Assembly: GCA_031460505.1 (NCBI GenBank)
Contig: JAVKTT010000001.1
Span: forward strand, 62,001-126,000
DNA: 64,000 nt
Reading direction: 5' to 3'
DNA from: JAAYTL01 sp031460505
GTDB lineage: Bacteria; Bacillota; Clostridia; Tissierellales; Tissierellaceae
Shown here: positions 41,917 to 50,320 of the stretch, piece after piece
Layout of the letters: each line of letters opens with the position of its first letter
Position numbering within the stretch: the first letter of the stretch is position 1
Translations under genes and position numbers: made by a program
Notes under the pieces: generated by a model
Seen by the model: the letters and a program-made list of their open reading frames with translations, nothing else
Told to the model about the DNA's origin: nothing
Database searches by the model: none

Positions 41917-43443
41917 TCAAGATAATGAAGCAAGTTTGTCAAAGCTACTTTTTAGTTTGGGATATAGATCTTTATATATGTTGTAATAATTTGTATAGCA
42001 ATTTGTTTGTTTTTCAACTGGATTACATTTATCTTTTATAGTAACTAATTTTGCACATCCCTCTTCTACACTACTAAATACTCCAGCACCAACCCCAGCT
42101 AGTATCGCAGCTCCTAGCGCTGCCCCTTGATCAGAATTAACAGAGTTTACACTGCAACCATATATATCTGCCATCATTTGCTTCCATAGATTACTTGTGC
42201 CTCCACCACCACAAGCAATCATTTTATCAATATCAATATCCATCATTTTTAGTATCTCATAGCAATCTTTTAATGAATAAGTAACCCCCTCTAATACTGC
42301 TCTTATCATGTGGGCTCTTGTATGCATGGCTGATAATCCAAAAAATACTCCTCGACAGTTAGGATCTAAATGAGGTGTCCGCTCTCCCATAAGATAAGGT
42401 AGATAAATCAAATTACCTGCTCCAATAGGTATATCCTTTGCCATGTTATCCATTAAGTAGTATGGACTTTTCCTTTCATTTTCAGCTTGTACTATAATGT
42501 CACTGCATAAGTTATCCCTAAACCACTTTAAAGATAATCCTGCCCCTTGGGTAACCCCCATGACATGCCATGCACCTGGAACAGCACTGCAAAAAGTATG
42601 GATTCTTCCTTTGTGGTCTATTTTTAGGTCACTAGTATGCGCAAAAACCACACCAGAAGTCCCTATTGTAGTAAATGCGATACCATCATGTACAACTCCA
42701 GTTCCCACTGCAGCAGCCGCATTATCTCCAGCACCAGCTACAACAATCGTTGAAGTCGATAGGCCAGTTAGTTTCGCTGCGCTATCTGTTATCTTCCCTG
42801 TTACTTCTGGAGATTCAAAAACCTCTGCTAAAAATGTTTTATCAATTTCCAATTTTTCTAATACTTCCTCTGACCAACAACGATTTTTTACATCTAATAA
42901 CTGCATTCCTGATGCATCTGAAACATCAGTTGCATAAACTCCTGTTAATTTAAATCTTATATAGTCTTTAGGTAGAAGAATACGTTTGCACATTGCATAA
43001 TTCTCAGGTTCATTATTTTTAACCCACATTATTTTTGAAGCGGTGAACCCAGTTAATGCAGGGTTTGCTGTAATCTCAATAAGTCGTTTGGCCCCTACTT
43101 TGTTGGTTATCTCTTCACACTCTTTTGCTGTTCGCTGATCACACCAAATAATTGAAGGTCTAATTACATCATTATTCTCATCTAGCATTACTAGTCCGTG
43201 CATTTGTCCAGAAATGCCAAGACCTACGATGTTACTACTATCTATTCTACTATCTAGTAAGACTGTCTTAATACTGGCAATCACAGCATTCCACCAATCA
43301 TCAGGCTCTTGTTCTGCCCAACCATTAACAGGTTGATACAAAGGATACTCAACAGAATGTGATGCGATTATTCTACCTGTCTCTTCAAATAAAATAGTTT
43401 TTGTTGCTGATGTACCTAAGTCAATACCTAATAGATATCTCAT
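41917..43443 (-). CDS. xylB: Xylulokinase
   Basis: Phosphorylates D-xylulose with ATP to feed the pentose phosphate pathway. The 508-aa FGGY-family kinase begins YLLGIDLGTSATKTILF. QPVNGWAEQEPDDWW, GISGQMHGLVMLD near residue 77, IIWCDQRT near 98, FTTIGTSGVVFA near 258 and the C-terminal IIACGGGGTSNLWKQM are all FGGY xylulokinase features. It follows xylA by 19 bp and precedes the importer. The family includes kinases for other ketoses, but adjacency to a class II xylose isomerase makes xylulose the best guess. Confidence 0.92.
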   Translation of the reverse strand: MRYLLGIDLGTSATKTILFEETGRIIASHSVEYPLYQPVNGWAEQEPDDWWNAVIASIKTVLLDSRIDSSNIVGLGISGQMHGLVMLDENNDVIRPSIIWCDQRTAKECEEITNKVGAKRLIEITANPALTGFTASKIMWVKNNEPENYAMCKRILLPKDYIRFKLTGVYATDVSDASGMQLLDVKNRCWSEEVLEKLEIDKTFLAEVFESPEVTGKITDSAAKLTGLSTSTIVVAGAGDNAAAAVGTGVVHDGIAFTTIGTSGVVFAHTSDLKIDHKGRIHTFCSAVPGAWHVMGVTQGAGLSLKWFRDNLCSDIIVQAENERKSPYYLMDNMAKDIPIGAGNLIYLPYLMGERTPHLDPNCRGVFFGLSAMHTRAHMIRAVLEGVTYSLKDCYEILKMMDIDIDKMIACGGGGTSNLWKQMMADIYGCSVNSVNSDQGAALGAAILAGVGAGVFSSVEEGCAKLVTIKDKCNPVEKQTNCYTNYYNIYKDLYPKLKSSFDKLASLS

Positions 43444-43462
43444 ACTACACCTCCAGTATTAT

Positions 43463-44779
43463 CTATCCAAACAAGATATTATTTATAATGCTTTCAAGAT
43501 ATTCTTGTCTTCCACTAGGAGGTAAAGGTGGTTCCTTTTGCTGTAACGCATATGCTTCAAGCTCCTTTAATCCCAGTTCACCTGCTATTATGTCAGCCCC
43601 AATCCCTGTTTTAAAGCCAGCATAACGTTCTTGAACAAAGCTATCTATCCTCCCGTCTTGAATTAACTGATTAGCTTTTATTAATCCTAAAGCAAATGTA
43701 TCCATTCCTGCAATGAAACTAATAAAAAGGTCTTCCATTGTGTACGAGCCTCGTCGAGCCTTTGCATCAAAGTTAAGTCCTCCATGAGTGAACCCCCCTT
43801 GCTTTAAAACTTCATACATACACATAGTAGCGTCATATACATTTGTTGGAAACTGATCAGTATCCCATCCAAGTAACATATCTCCTTGGTTTGCATCTAT
43901 CGATCCAAACATTCCATTAATAGCAGCTATCCTCAGCTCATGTTGAAATGTATGGCCTGCCAAAGTTGCATGATTCGCTTCAATATTCAACTTAAAATCC
44001 TTGTCTAAACCATATTTCCTGAGAAATCCAATAGCTGTAGCAGCGTCAAAATCATATTGATGCTTTGTTGGTTCTTTTGGCTTTGGTTCTATATAAAAAT
44101 CTCCTTCAAATCCAATACTTCTACCATATTCGACTGCCATTTTCATTAGTCTTGCTATGTTATCTTGCTCTAAAGCAACATCTGTATTTAATAGAGTCTC
44201 ATATCCTTCTCTTCCACCCCAAAAAACATAACCCTTGCCACCGAACTTGACAGTTAATTCAATCGCCTTCTTTACTTGTGCTGCAGCAAATGCAAATATA
44301 TCAGGACTACAAGAACTTCCAGCGCCGTGCATATAGCGAGGGTGAGAAAACAAAGAAGCGGTTCCCCATAAACATTTTATTTGATACTGTTTCATCATCT
44401 CCACAATATAATCAGAAATAACATCAAGACGTATGTTAGTTTCCTCTAGCGTTTTTGCCTCAGGGGCTATGTCTCTGTCATGGAAACAGAAATATTCTAT
44501 CCCAAGTTTATGCATCAATTCAAATCCAGCTTCAACCTTTGCTTTCGCATGTTCCATAGGTTCATTCTGGCCGAAACTTTTATCTGAAGTGTTAGTACCA
44601 AACATGTCAGACCCACAAGCACAAAGAGTGTGCCACCATGCCATTGCAAATTTTAGGTGTTCTCTCATTGGTTTTCCATCAATTAAGTGCTCTGGATTGT
44701 AAAATTTAAATGCAAATGGATTATTGGATGATGCACCTTCATATTCTATCTTAGGTGTATCAGGAAAATAAATTTTCAT
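43463..44779 (-). CDS. xylA: Xylose isomerase
   Basis: Converts D-xylose to D-xylulose in the cytoplasm. The 438-aa class II enzyme has FCFHDRDIAPE near residue 99 (catalytic His-Asp), FWGGREGYETLLNTD near 185, the metal ligands in FYIEPKPKEPTKHQYDFD near 230 and LNIEANHATLAGHTF near 266, then DANQGDMLLGWDTDQFP near 305. The ATG at 44779 is chosen because AAGGAGG is 7 bases upstream; two upstream starts sit in or before that site. It follows the LacI gene by 29 bp. Confidence 0.96.
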   Translation of the reverse strand: MKIYFPDTPKIEYEGASSNNPFAFKFYNPEHLIDGKPMREHLKFAMAWWHTLCACGSDMFGTNTSDKSFGQNEPMEHAKAKVEAGFELMHKLGIEYFCFHDRDIAPEAKTLEETNIRLDVISDYIVEMMKQYQIKCLWGTASLFSHPRYMHGAGSSCSPDIFAFAAAQVKKAIELTVKFGGKGYVFWGGREGYETLLNTDVALEQDNIARLMKMAVEYGRSIGFEGDFYIEPKPKEPTKHQYDFDAATAIGFLRKYGLDKDFKLNIEANHATLAGHTFQHELRIAAINGMFGSIDANQGDMLLGWDTDQFPTNVYDATMCMYEVLKQGGFTHGGLNFDAKARRGSYTMEDLFISFIAGMDTFALGLIKANQLIQDGRIDSFVQERYAGFKTGIGADIIAGELGLKELEAYALQQKEPPLPPSGRQEYLESIINNILFG

Positions 44780-44808
44780 ATTCATTCCTCCTTTTAAATT
44801 TACTGAAA

Positions 44809-45834
44809 TCATATATTTTCAGCTATGTTAATCTCAGTTTTGGTATAATAATGTTCCTTTTGTGGTTGAACCTCATTGACAAGATAATCATAAAGCAACT
44901 CTACAGGCTTCCACCCCTGATACTCTGGATCCTGACTTATTGTAAAATCTACCAATCCCATCTTCATAAACTTCTTTACTGATGGAATGAGGTCAAAGCA
45001 AATGATCTTTAGCTTTCCTCCTAATTCAAGATGTTTTACAGCCTCACATATACCCTCCGTGCCTCCAGCTGCAATAAATAATGCTTCAATATCTGGATTC
45101 TGGGTTAACATAGATTTTGCTACCTCATAAGATTGAAAATTGTCGTCATTGCATTCTTTAATACCCACTATATCTACATTGATTTTACTTTTTTTAATTT
45201 GATCTATAAATCCATCAACTCTCAACCTATGTCCCAACATTTTTAATGAACCTGTAATAATACCTACCTTTCCATTATCTTTTATCAGATATTTCATAAG
45301 TCCAGCTGCTGTAGCACCTCCCTTATAATAATCACTACCCACATAACATAGCCTGTTCGCATTAGAAATGTCTGAATTTGTTGTTATAACAGGAATTCCA
45401 TTTTCAGATAGTTCTTTAAGCTTTTTTGAAATGACTTCGTCGTCAATCGGGGTGATAATAAGTCCATTAATTGGCAAATTTATCAATTCTTCTATAATAT
45501 CTAATTGTTTTTCAACATCAAAACCCTTTATTGTACGTATTTCTATCGATACTCCGTAATCTACAAGTTTCATAGCCTGCTTATTTAAACCTTTTATAAC
45601 ATCATCAAAAAAACTATTTCCCTCTGCTGGAACAACGAAACCTAATTTGATAGGATTCTTACGTGTAGCCAATGCCCTTGCAGCCCTGTTTGGTCTATAA
45701 CCCATGCGCTGCGCTATTTCCTTAACTCTGTTTTCTGTTTCAGGATTAACATTTCCACGATTATTAAGCACCCTATCAACAGTACCACGAGAAACTCCAG
45801 CTATATCTGCTATTTCTTTAATAGTCACACTCAA
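44809..45834 (-). CDS. LacI-family transcriptional regulator
   Basis: A 341-aa repressor. Residues 3-50 are the LacI helix-turn-helix and hinge (TIKEIADIAGVSRGTVDRVLN), followed by a periplasmic-binding-like sensor domain. Motifs of the sensor include LGFVVPAEGNSFFDDVIKG near 62 and VCYVGSDYYKGG in the middle. The start is TTG (AGGAG 10 bases upstream); a GTG two codons later is an alternative. It is the first gene of the xylA-xylB-importer operon, preceded by a strong promoter whose start region carries a palindrome that suits LacI proteins, so autoregulation and control of the operon are likely. The inducer is not known. Confidence 0.88.
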   Translation of the reverse strand: MSVTIKEIADIAGVSRGTVDRVLNNRGNVNPETENRVKEIAQRMGYRPNRAARALATRKNPIKLGFVVPAEGNSFFDDVIKGLNKQAMKLVDYGVSIEIRTIKGFDVEKQLDIIEELINLPINGLIITPIDDEVISKKLKELSENGIPVITTNSDISNANRLCYVGSDYYKGGATAAGLMKYLIKDNGKVGIITGSLKMLGHRLRVDGFIDQIKKSKINVDIVGIKECNDDNFQSYEVAKSMLTQNPDIEALFIAAGGTEGICEAVKHLELGGKLKIICFDLIPSVKKFMKMGLVDFTISQDPEYQGWKPVELLYDYLVNEVQPQKEHYYTKTEINIAENI

Positions 45835-45852
45835 TACTAATCAACTCCTATT

Positions 45853-45868
45853 TAGTGCTCGTGCACAT
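45853..45868. promoter_or_regulatory. LacI-type operator at the sugar operon start
   Basis: GTGC-TCGT-GCAC at 45855-45866 is a dyad of the type bound by LacI regulators. It lies immediately downstream of the predicted transcription start. A TTAGTGCT at its left edge recurs inverted as AGCACTAA at 45884-45891 between the -35 and -10 boxes, a possible second contact. Confidence 0.65.
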
Positions 45869-45877
45869 CTTGATTAC

Positions 45878-45906
45878 AATATAGCACTAATCCATTATAT
45901 TGTCAA
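45878..45906 (-). promoter_or_regulatory. Sigma-A promoter of the sugar operon
   Basis: TTGACA (45906-45901) and TATATT (45883-45878) are spaced by exactly 17 bp on the minus strand, about 45 bp upstream of the regulator gene. Confidence 0.8.
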
Positions 45907-46089
45907 TGAATTTTTTGAAAATTATGCCTCTTTAACTATCGCATATTTCTACTGTTTATTCTATGCCGAAATTGTTTTCTAACTATTCTATCTAATGTGC
46001 TCGTAAACCAATTTAAGGAATTGTTATGCAAATTACTAAGATACAAAGATACACTAATCCAATTCCGATTATTTTTGAAATAAGTAAAA

Positions 46090-46113
46090 AATCCACCAGT
46101 CTCCCGGTGGATT
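46090..46113 (-). terminator. Terminator of the CodA-like deaminase operon
   Basis: An 8-bp perfect stem (AATCCACC / GGTGGATT) with an 8-base loop is followed by TTTTTAC on the minus strand, just after the deaminase stop codon. Confidence 0.8.
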
Positions 46114-46117
46114 AATA

Positions 46118-47368
46118 TTACATACCTAAATCAAGTTTAACATCATATTCAACTTCTTTTTGTTTGAATAAATATTCTCCCTTTCTAATTGAAGCAAGAA
46201 CATTAGCACGATTTCTTATTACATCGAATGGACTGTCTCCATTAAGAACGATAAAGTTTGCATCTTTACCTACATCCAATCCATATCTGTCTTGAATATT
46301 TAAGCAACGAGCACCATTGTATGTGATTAAATCTAAGTCTTTTTCTATTTCTTGTGGTGACATAATTTGAGCTAAGTGAATTCCATTGTCAAGGATATTC
46401 ATCATATTTCCATTGCCCATTGGATACCATGGATCATTTATTGAATCCTGTGCAAATGCAACATTGATTCCATTCTCCATGAACTCTTTAACTCTTGTCA
46501 GTCCACGACGTTTAGGATAAGTGTCTTGACGACCTTGAAGATATGCATTCTCTGTTGGAGGAGCGATGAAGTTCATCTTGCTCTTTTTGAATAAGTCTAT
46601 CATTCTAAATGCATATGAATTATCAGCAGAACCAAATGAACAAGTATGGCTTGCTGTAGTTCTTGTACCATAATCCTCCATAAGAACAAGTGCATTTAAT
46701 AACTCAACAAAACGTGAATGTGTATCATCTGTTTCATCACAGTGAACATCTATAAGCTTATTGTATTTTAAAGCAAGTTCAACTGTATCACGAACGGATT
46801 TTTCACCAAATTCTCTAGCTGGCTCATAATGAGGGATTCCTCCAACAACATCAGCACCCATTTTAAGAGCTTCTTCTACTAAATCACGTCCACCCTTATA
46901 TGTGTACATTCCTTGTTGAGGGAATGCTACGATTTGAATTTCAACTTTATCTTTTAATTCTTCTCTAAGTTCTATCATAGCTTTTAGAGCTGTAAACTTC
47001 GGATCTGTAACATCTATATGTGTACGAATATGTTGTACACCTTGTGAAACCTCATCATAGATACCTTTAAGAGCAAGTTTCTTGACACCTTCTATAGTTA
47101 AAGTCTCTTTAAATTTTGGCCATAATTCAATTGCTTCAAAAAGCGTACCTGAACCAGCCCCTTCTTTTCCAAGTTCAGATAAGGTATAAACATAATCTAA
47201 ATGTAAATGAGGATCTACATATGGAGCAGTAACAAGTTTACCACCTAAATCAATAACTTCATCTGCCGGCCCCAGGTCCTTACCAATTGCCTTGATAACT
47301 CCATTATCTACTAAAATTTCATTTGCATCATCATGACCATAAATAACTGCATTTGTAAATTTTTTCAT
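46118..47368 (-). CDS. Cytosine deaminase (CodA)-like amidohydrolase
   Basis: A 416-aa metal-dependent deaminase with close similarity to CodA. Conserved parts are DPHLHLD near residue 52, QIVAFPQQGMYTY near 145, IDVHCDETDDTHSRF near 205 (His and catalytic Glu), ASHTCSFG near 240, and QGRQDTYPKRRGLTRVKE near 290. The final metal Asp is retained in FAQDSINDPWYPMG, but the following residue is Ser where E. coli CodA has Asp314, a substrate-contact position. The base may therefore be something other than cytosine, for example another pyrimidine, isoguanine or a triazine. The EamA carrier gene is 38 bp upstream. Confidence 0.82.
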   Translation of the reverse strand: MKKFTNAVIYGHDDANEILVDNGVIKAIGKDLGPADEVIDLGGKLVTAPYVDPHLHLDYVYTLSELGKEGAGSGTLFEAIELWPKFKETLTIEGVKKLALKGIYDEVSQGVQHIRTHIDVTDPKFTALKAMIELREELKDKVEIQIVAFPQQGMYTYKGGRDLVEEALKMGADVVGGIPHYEPAREFGEKSVRDTVELALKYNKLIDVHCDETDDTHSRFVELLNALVLMEDYGTRTTASHTCSFGSADNSYAFRMIDLFKKSKMNFIAPPTENAYLQGRQDTYPKRRGLTRVKEFMENGINVAFAQDSINDPWYPMGNGNMMNILDNGIHLAQIMSPQEIEKDLDLITYNGARCLNIQDRYGLDVGKDANFIVLNGDSPFDVIRNRANVLASIRKGEYLFKQKEVEYDVKLDLGM

Positions 47369-47406
47369 AATTTCCCCCTAGTATATATTAATCGTATTAT
47401 TATAAA

Positions 47407-48348
47407 TTATTGAGATTCAAAATTTGGAATCTCTTTATTGACAACTTTTTCAGATTTTCCTGGAATATTGATATTCATTAGAACAATTGATGCTAACATT
47501 ACAATTATACCAATATATCCAACTAAATTGATTTGTTCGTTTAATAAAAGTACTCCAGCAACTGTAGCTACAACAACTTCAACAGAAGCAACTATAGTCG
47601 TCTTTGAAGCATCTATGCCCATTGACAGGCCTGTTAAGAAGCAAATATTTGCCACAGCACCGCTGGATACAGCAGCTATAACAGCCCAGAATAAGAATGT
47701 ACTATCTGTAAACAAAGCTAAATGCTCCCATGGTTTAGCAAACATAGCAGTAACAATTGAACTAAATACCATCATATAAAAAGCCATGGTCGCTGAATCA
47801 TCTCCACTAGTTGCAACTTTTCCAAGAATGGTACTAAGACCATATAAGAAACCCGCAACAAGCCCTAAAGCTAAACCAAGTCCTGAAATATTTAATGAAG
47901 TAAAGTTACCACCGGTTACCATTAGAACACATCCGATAAGATTCAAAGCTAAAGCAAAAGTTTGATAACCACGTAGTTTTTCTTTGAATAAAATCAAAGC
48001 CATTATAGCTACCCAAACAGGAGCTAAGTACATAAGAATTGTTGATGTTGCAACTCCTACTAAAGTCATGCTTGTATCCAAAGCTAACTTAAAGATACCT
48101 TTTGTTAAAGCACCTAATAACATGCTATATAATAAGCCCTTCTTAGAAATTTTAAGTCCACCTATACCTCTTTTTACTAACAAGAAAATCAATAAAGGTG
48201 GAAGGGTTAAAAAATGCCCGCTAAATGCAGTCATCAGTGAAGAAGCGCCTAAGCTATTCAACTTAGTAACGAAAAGTCCACCAATTCCCCATAGCGATCC
48301 GGCTATAGCAACAAGAAGGTAACCCTTAAGGGTACTACCCTTTTCCAT
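47407..48348 (-). CDS. EamA/DMT-family transporter
   Basis: A 313-aa membrane protein with ten predicted segments in two EamA halves. The first half contains GSLWGIGGLFVTKLNSLGAS, and the second GLALGLVAGFLYGLSTILGKVA near residue 155. It is the first gene of a two-gene operon with the CodA-like deaminase, so it probably carries that enzyme's substrate or product. Direction of transport is not predictable. AGGA precedes the ATG by 7 bases. Confidence 0.85.
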   Translation of the reverse strand: MEKGSTLKGYLLVAIAGSLWGIGGLFVTKLNSLGASSLMTAFSGHFLTLPPLLIFLLVKRGIGGLKISKKGLLYSMLLGALTKGIFKLALDTSMTLVGVATSTILMYLAPVWVAIMALILFKEKLRGYQTFALALNLIGCVLMVTGGNFTSLNISGLGLALGLVAGFLYGLSTILGKVATSGDDSATMAFYMMVFSSIVTAMFAKPWEHLALFTDSTFLFWAVIAAVSSGAVANICFLTGLSMGIDASKTTIVASVEVVVATVAGVLLLNEQINLVGYIGIIVMLASIVLMNINIPGKSEKVVNKEIPNFESQ

Positions 48349-48395
48349 TCAACCATCCTGCCACAAAAAATATTATTTAGTTTAACTACTTAACT

Positions 48396-48424
48396 ATCAT
48401 AGCATAATAAATCTGAATTTGCAA
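48396..48424 (-). promoter_or_regulatory. Sigma-A promoter of the EamA-deaminase operon
   Basis: TTGCAA (48424-48419) and TATGAT (48401-48396) are spaced by 17 bp, and TGC just before the -10 makes an extended -10 element. Confidence 0.65.
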
Positions 48425-48441
48425 AATTCTAACGAATATAT

Positions 48442-48482
48442 AAACAAAAGAAATCCTTTTTTATATAAGGATTTCTTTGTTT
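48442..48482. terminator. Terminator after hcp
   Basis: Long arms around AAAGAAATCCTT / AAGGATTTCTTT with an 8-base AT loop, flanked by A/T-rich tracts on both sides. It ends hcp on the minus strand and lies upstream of the EamA promoter. Confidence 0.75.
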
Positions 48483-48505
48483 ATATCTAGTATTATCACT
48501 TAATT

Positions 48506-50158
48506 CTACACTAATTGCTTAAGTGATGTTTTTAAATCTTCTTCCGGAGTACTTATATGCTGCAAATCAAATGTATCAACTAAATATTGTAATACATTTG
48601 GAGATAAAAATGCTGGTAGTGTTGGCCCAAGATATATACCTTTTACTCCAAGGGATAAAAGGGCTAATAAATCTGCTAGTGCTTTTTGCTCATACCATGA
48701 AAGTACTATTGTTAAAGGTAGACTATTTACACTTGTTTCAAAAGCATCTGCTAAAGCTGTGGCTATCTTTATTGCAGAATATGAATCATTGCATTGACCT
48801 ACATCTAGTAGCCTTGGTAGACCTGCAACTGTTCCAAAATCTAATTTGTTAAATCTATATTTGCCACAAGCTAATGTAAGTATTACACAATCATCTGGAA
48901 CCATTTTAGCAAATTCCGTATAATAGTTTCTTCCTGGTCTTGCACCGTCACATCCTCCTATTAAGAAGAAGTGTCTTATTTTTTTATCCTTAATGGCCCC
49001 AACTATTGCCTCTGCATGAGATAATGTTGCATGATGTCCAAATCCAACTGTAATTTCATGTGGTTCTTCATCTTCTTTAAATCCACCTAGCTCTAAGGCC
49101 TTGTTTATAACTTCGCTAAAATCCTTTGTTGTATCATCCTTAAAGGCAATATGTTGTATTCCTTCCCAACCTACAACATTTGTAGAAAATATTCTATCTT
49201 TGTAACTTTCTCTTGGTCTCATCAAGCAATTTGTAGTCATTAGAATTGCTCCAGGAAGATCATCAAATTCTGATTGTTGATTTTGCCAAGCACTTCCATA
49301 GTTTCCTACCAAATGTTTATATTTCTTTAATCTAGGATATCCATGGGATGGAATCATTTCTCCATGAGTATATATATTTATACCTTTTCCTTCAGTTTGC
49401 TCTAATAGCATTTCTAAATCTCTTAAATCATGACCAGAAACTACAATAAATGGACCTTTCTTTGTTTTTACATTTACTTTATTTGGAGTAGGGTTTTCAT
49501 AAGTACTTGTATTAGCATCATCTAGAACCCTCATAACTATTTCACTTATTGCTCCAGTTCTCATAGTCATACGAATTAATTCTTCAATAGTTAAGTTATC
49601 ATTGGTAGTAGCTTCTAATCCTATAAAATAGAAATGATCCACTTCATCACTGCTATATCCTAAAACCCTTGCTTGATGCCCATAGGCACTTACTCCTTTT
49701 AATCCATATACAATAGTCCACCTTAAAGAACGTATATCTGGGTCAAGAGAATCGTCATACATAATTCCAGCCTTTTCAGCATCTTTTAACATTTCTTCTT
49801 TTGTAGAGCTTAAGTTATAACTAGCATACTCATTATAGTCTCCCTTTGGAGCTTTACTTCTTAAGTTTTGCTTTATTACTTGAGACTCTTTTAAAAGTTT
49901 AACATGATTGTCTGCATCAAAGTTAACATTTGTTAAGGTAGTAAATAAGCTGTTTTCAACAAATCCTACAATTTCTTTGTCAATTTTTTCTCCCTTATCA
50001 ATAAGAGTTTTTGCATAACATGATATCCCTTTTAATTGATAAATCAATAAATCTTGGAGTCCGGCTATTTCTGGAGTCTTACCACAAACTCCAAGCTTTG
50101 TACACCCCTTGCCTCCTACTGTTTGCTCGCACTGAAAACAAAACATTGCATTTTCCAC
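48506..50158 (-). CDS. hcp: Hydroxylamine reductase (hybrid cluster protein)
   Basis: Reduces hydroxylamine to ammonia and, in related proteins, detoxifies NO. The 550-aa length and N-terminal cysteine pattern FCFQCEQTVGGKGCTKLGVCGK identify the class III enzyme with a proximal 4Fe-4S cluster. The hybrid-cluster ligands are visible as GHDLRDLEMLLEQ and NIYTHGEM, TNCLMRP, IGGCDGARPGRNYY, ILTLACGKYRFN and LDVGQCNDS. The start is GTG after GAGGAGG. It is a single gene between two terminators. I find no clear promoter in the 162-bp gap upstream. Nitrosative and redox-stress defence fits its hydrogenase neighbours. Confidence 0.95.
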   Translation of the reverse strand: MENAMFCFQCEQTVGGKGCTKLGVCGKTPEIAGLQDLLIYQLKGISCYAKTLIDKGEKIDKEIVGFVENSLFTTLTNVNFDADNHVKLLKESQVIKQNLRSKAPKGDYNEYASYNLSSTKEEMLKDAEKAGIMYDDSLDPDIRSLRWTIVYGLKGVSAYGHQARVLGYSSDEVDHFYFIGLEATTNDNLTIEELIRMTMRTGAISEIVMRVLDDANTSTYENPTPNKVNVKTKKGPFIVVSGHDLRDLEMLLEQTEGKGINIYTHGEMIPSHGYPRLKKYKHLVGNYGSAWQNQQSEFDDLPGAILMTTNCLMRPRESYKDRIFSTNVVGWEGIQHIAFKDDTTKDFSEVINKALELGGFKEDEEPHEITVGFGHHATLSHAEAIVGAIKDKKIRHFFLIGGCDGARPGRNYYTEFAKMVPDDCVILTLACGKYRFNKLDFGTVAGLPRLLDVGQCNDSYSAIKIATALADAFETSVNSLPLTIVLSWYEQKALADLLALLSLGVKGIYLGPTLPAFLSPNVLQYLVDTFDLQHISTPEEDLKTSLKQLV

Positions 50159-50284
50159 TGCTATTCCTCCTCATTAGCTAAATAAATTTATGCTATACAC
50201 ATATATTGTTTCATAGACATATTTTTATTAGTGTTCCCAAGTATTAGGATTCTAAATCTAAAAGATTGAATAGGAATTAAAAAA

Positions 50285-50315
50285 CCCTAAGGATTTATAT
50301 ATAAATCTCTTAGGG
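50285..50315 (-). terminator. Terminator of the hydrogenase operon
   Basis: A long hairpin (CCCTAAG and GATTTATAT arms with one mismatch, positions 50285-50315) is followed on the minus strand by TTTTTTAA. It lies just after the hydF stop codon. Confidence 0.85.
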
Positions 50316-50320
50316 AGTCT

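Noticed and set aside
42497..42937. 146-aa open frame antisense to xylB
   Set aside because: Mirror-frame artefact of a conserved FGGY kinase gene; no ribosome site and no recognisable motifs.
45892..45900. TATAAT next to the -35 box of the sugar operon as the -10 element
   Set aside because: It lies about one base from TTGACA; TATATT at the correct 17-bp spacing is the better -10.
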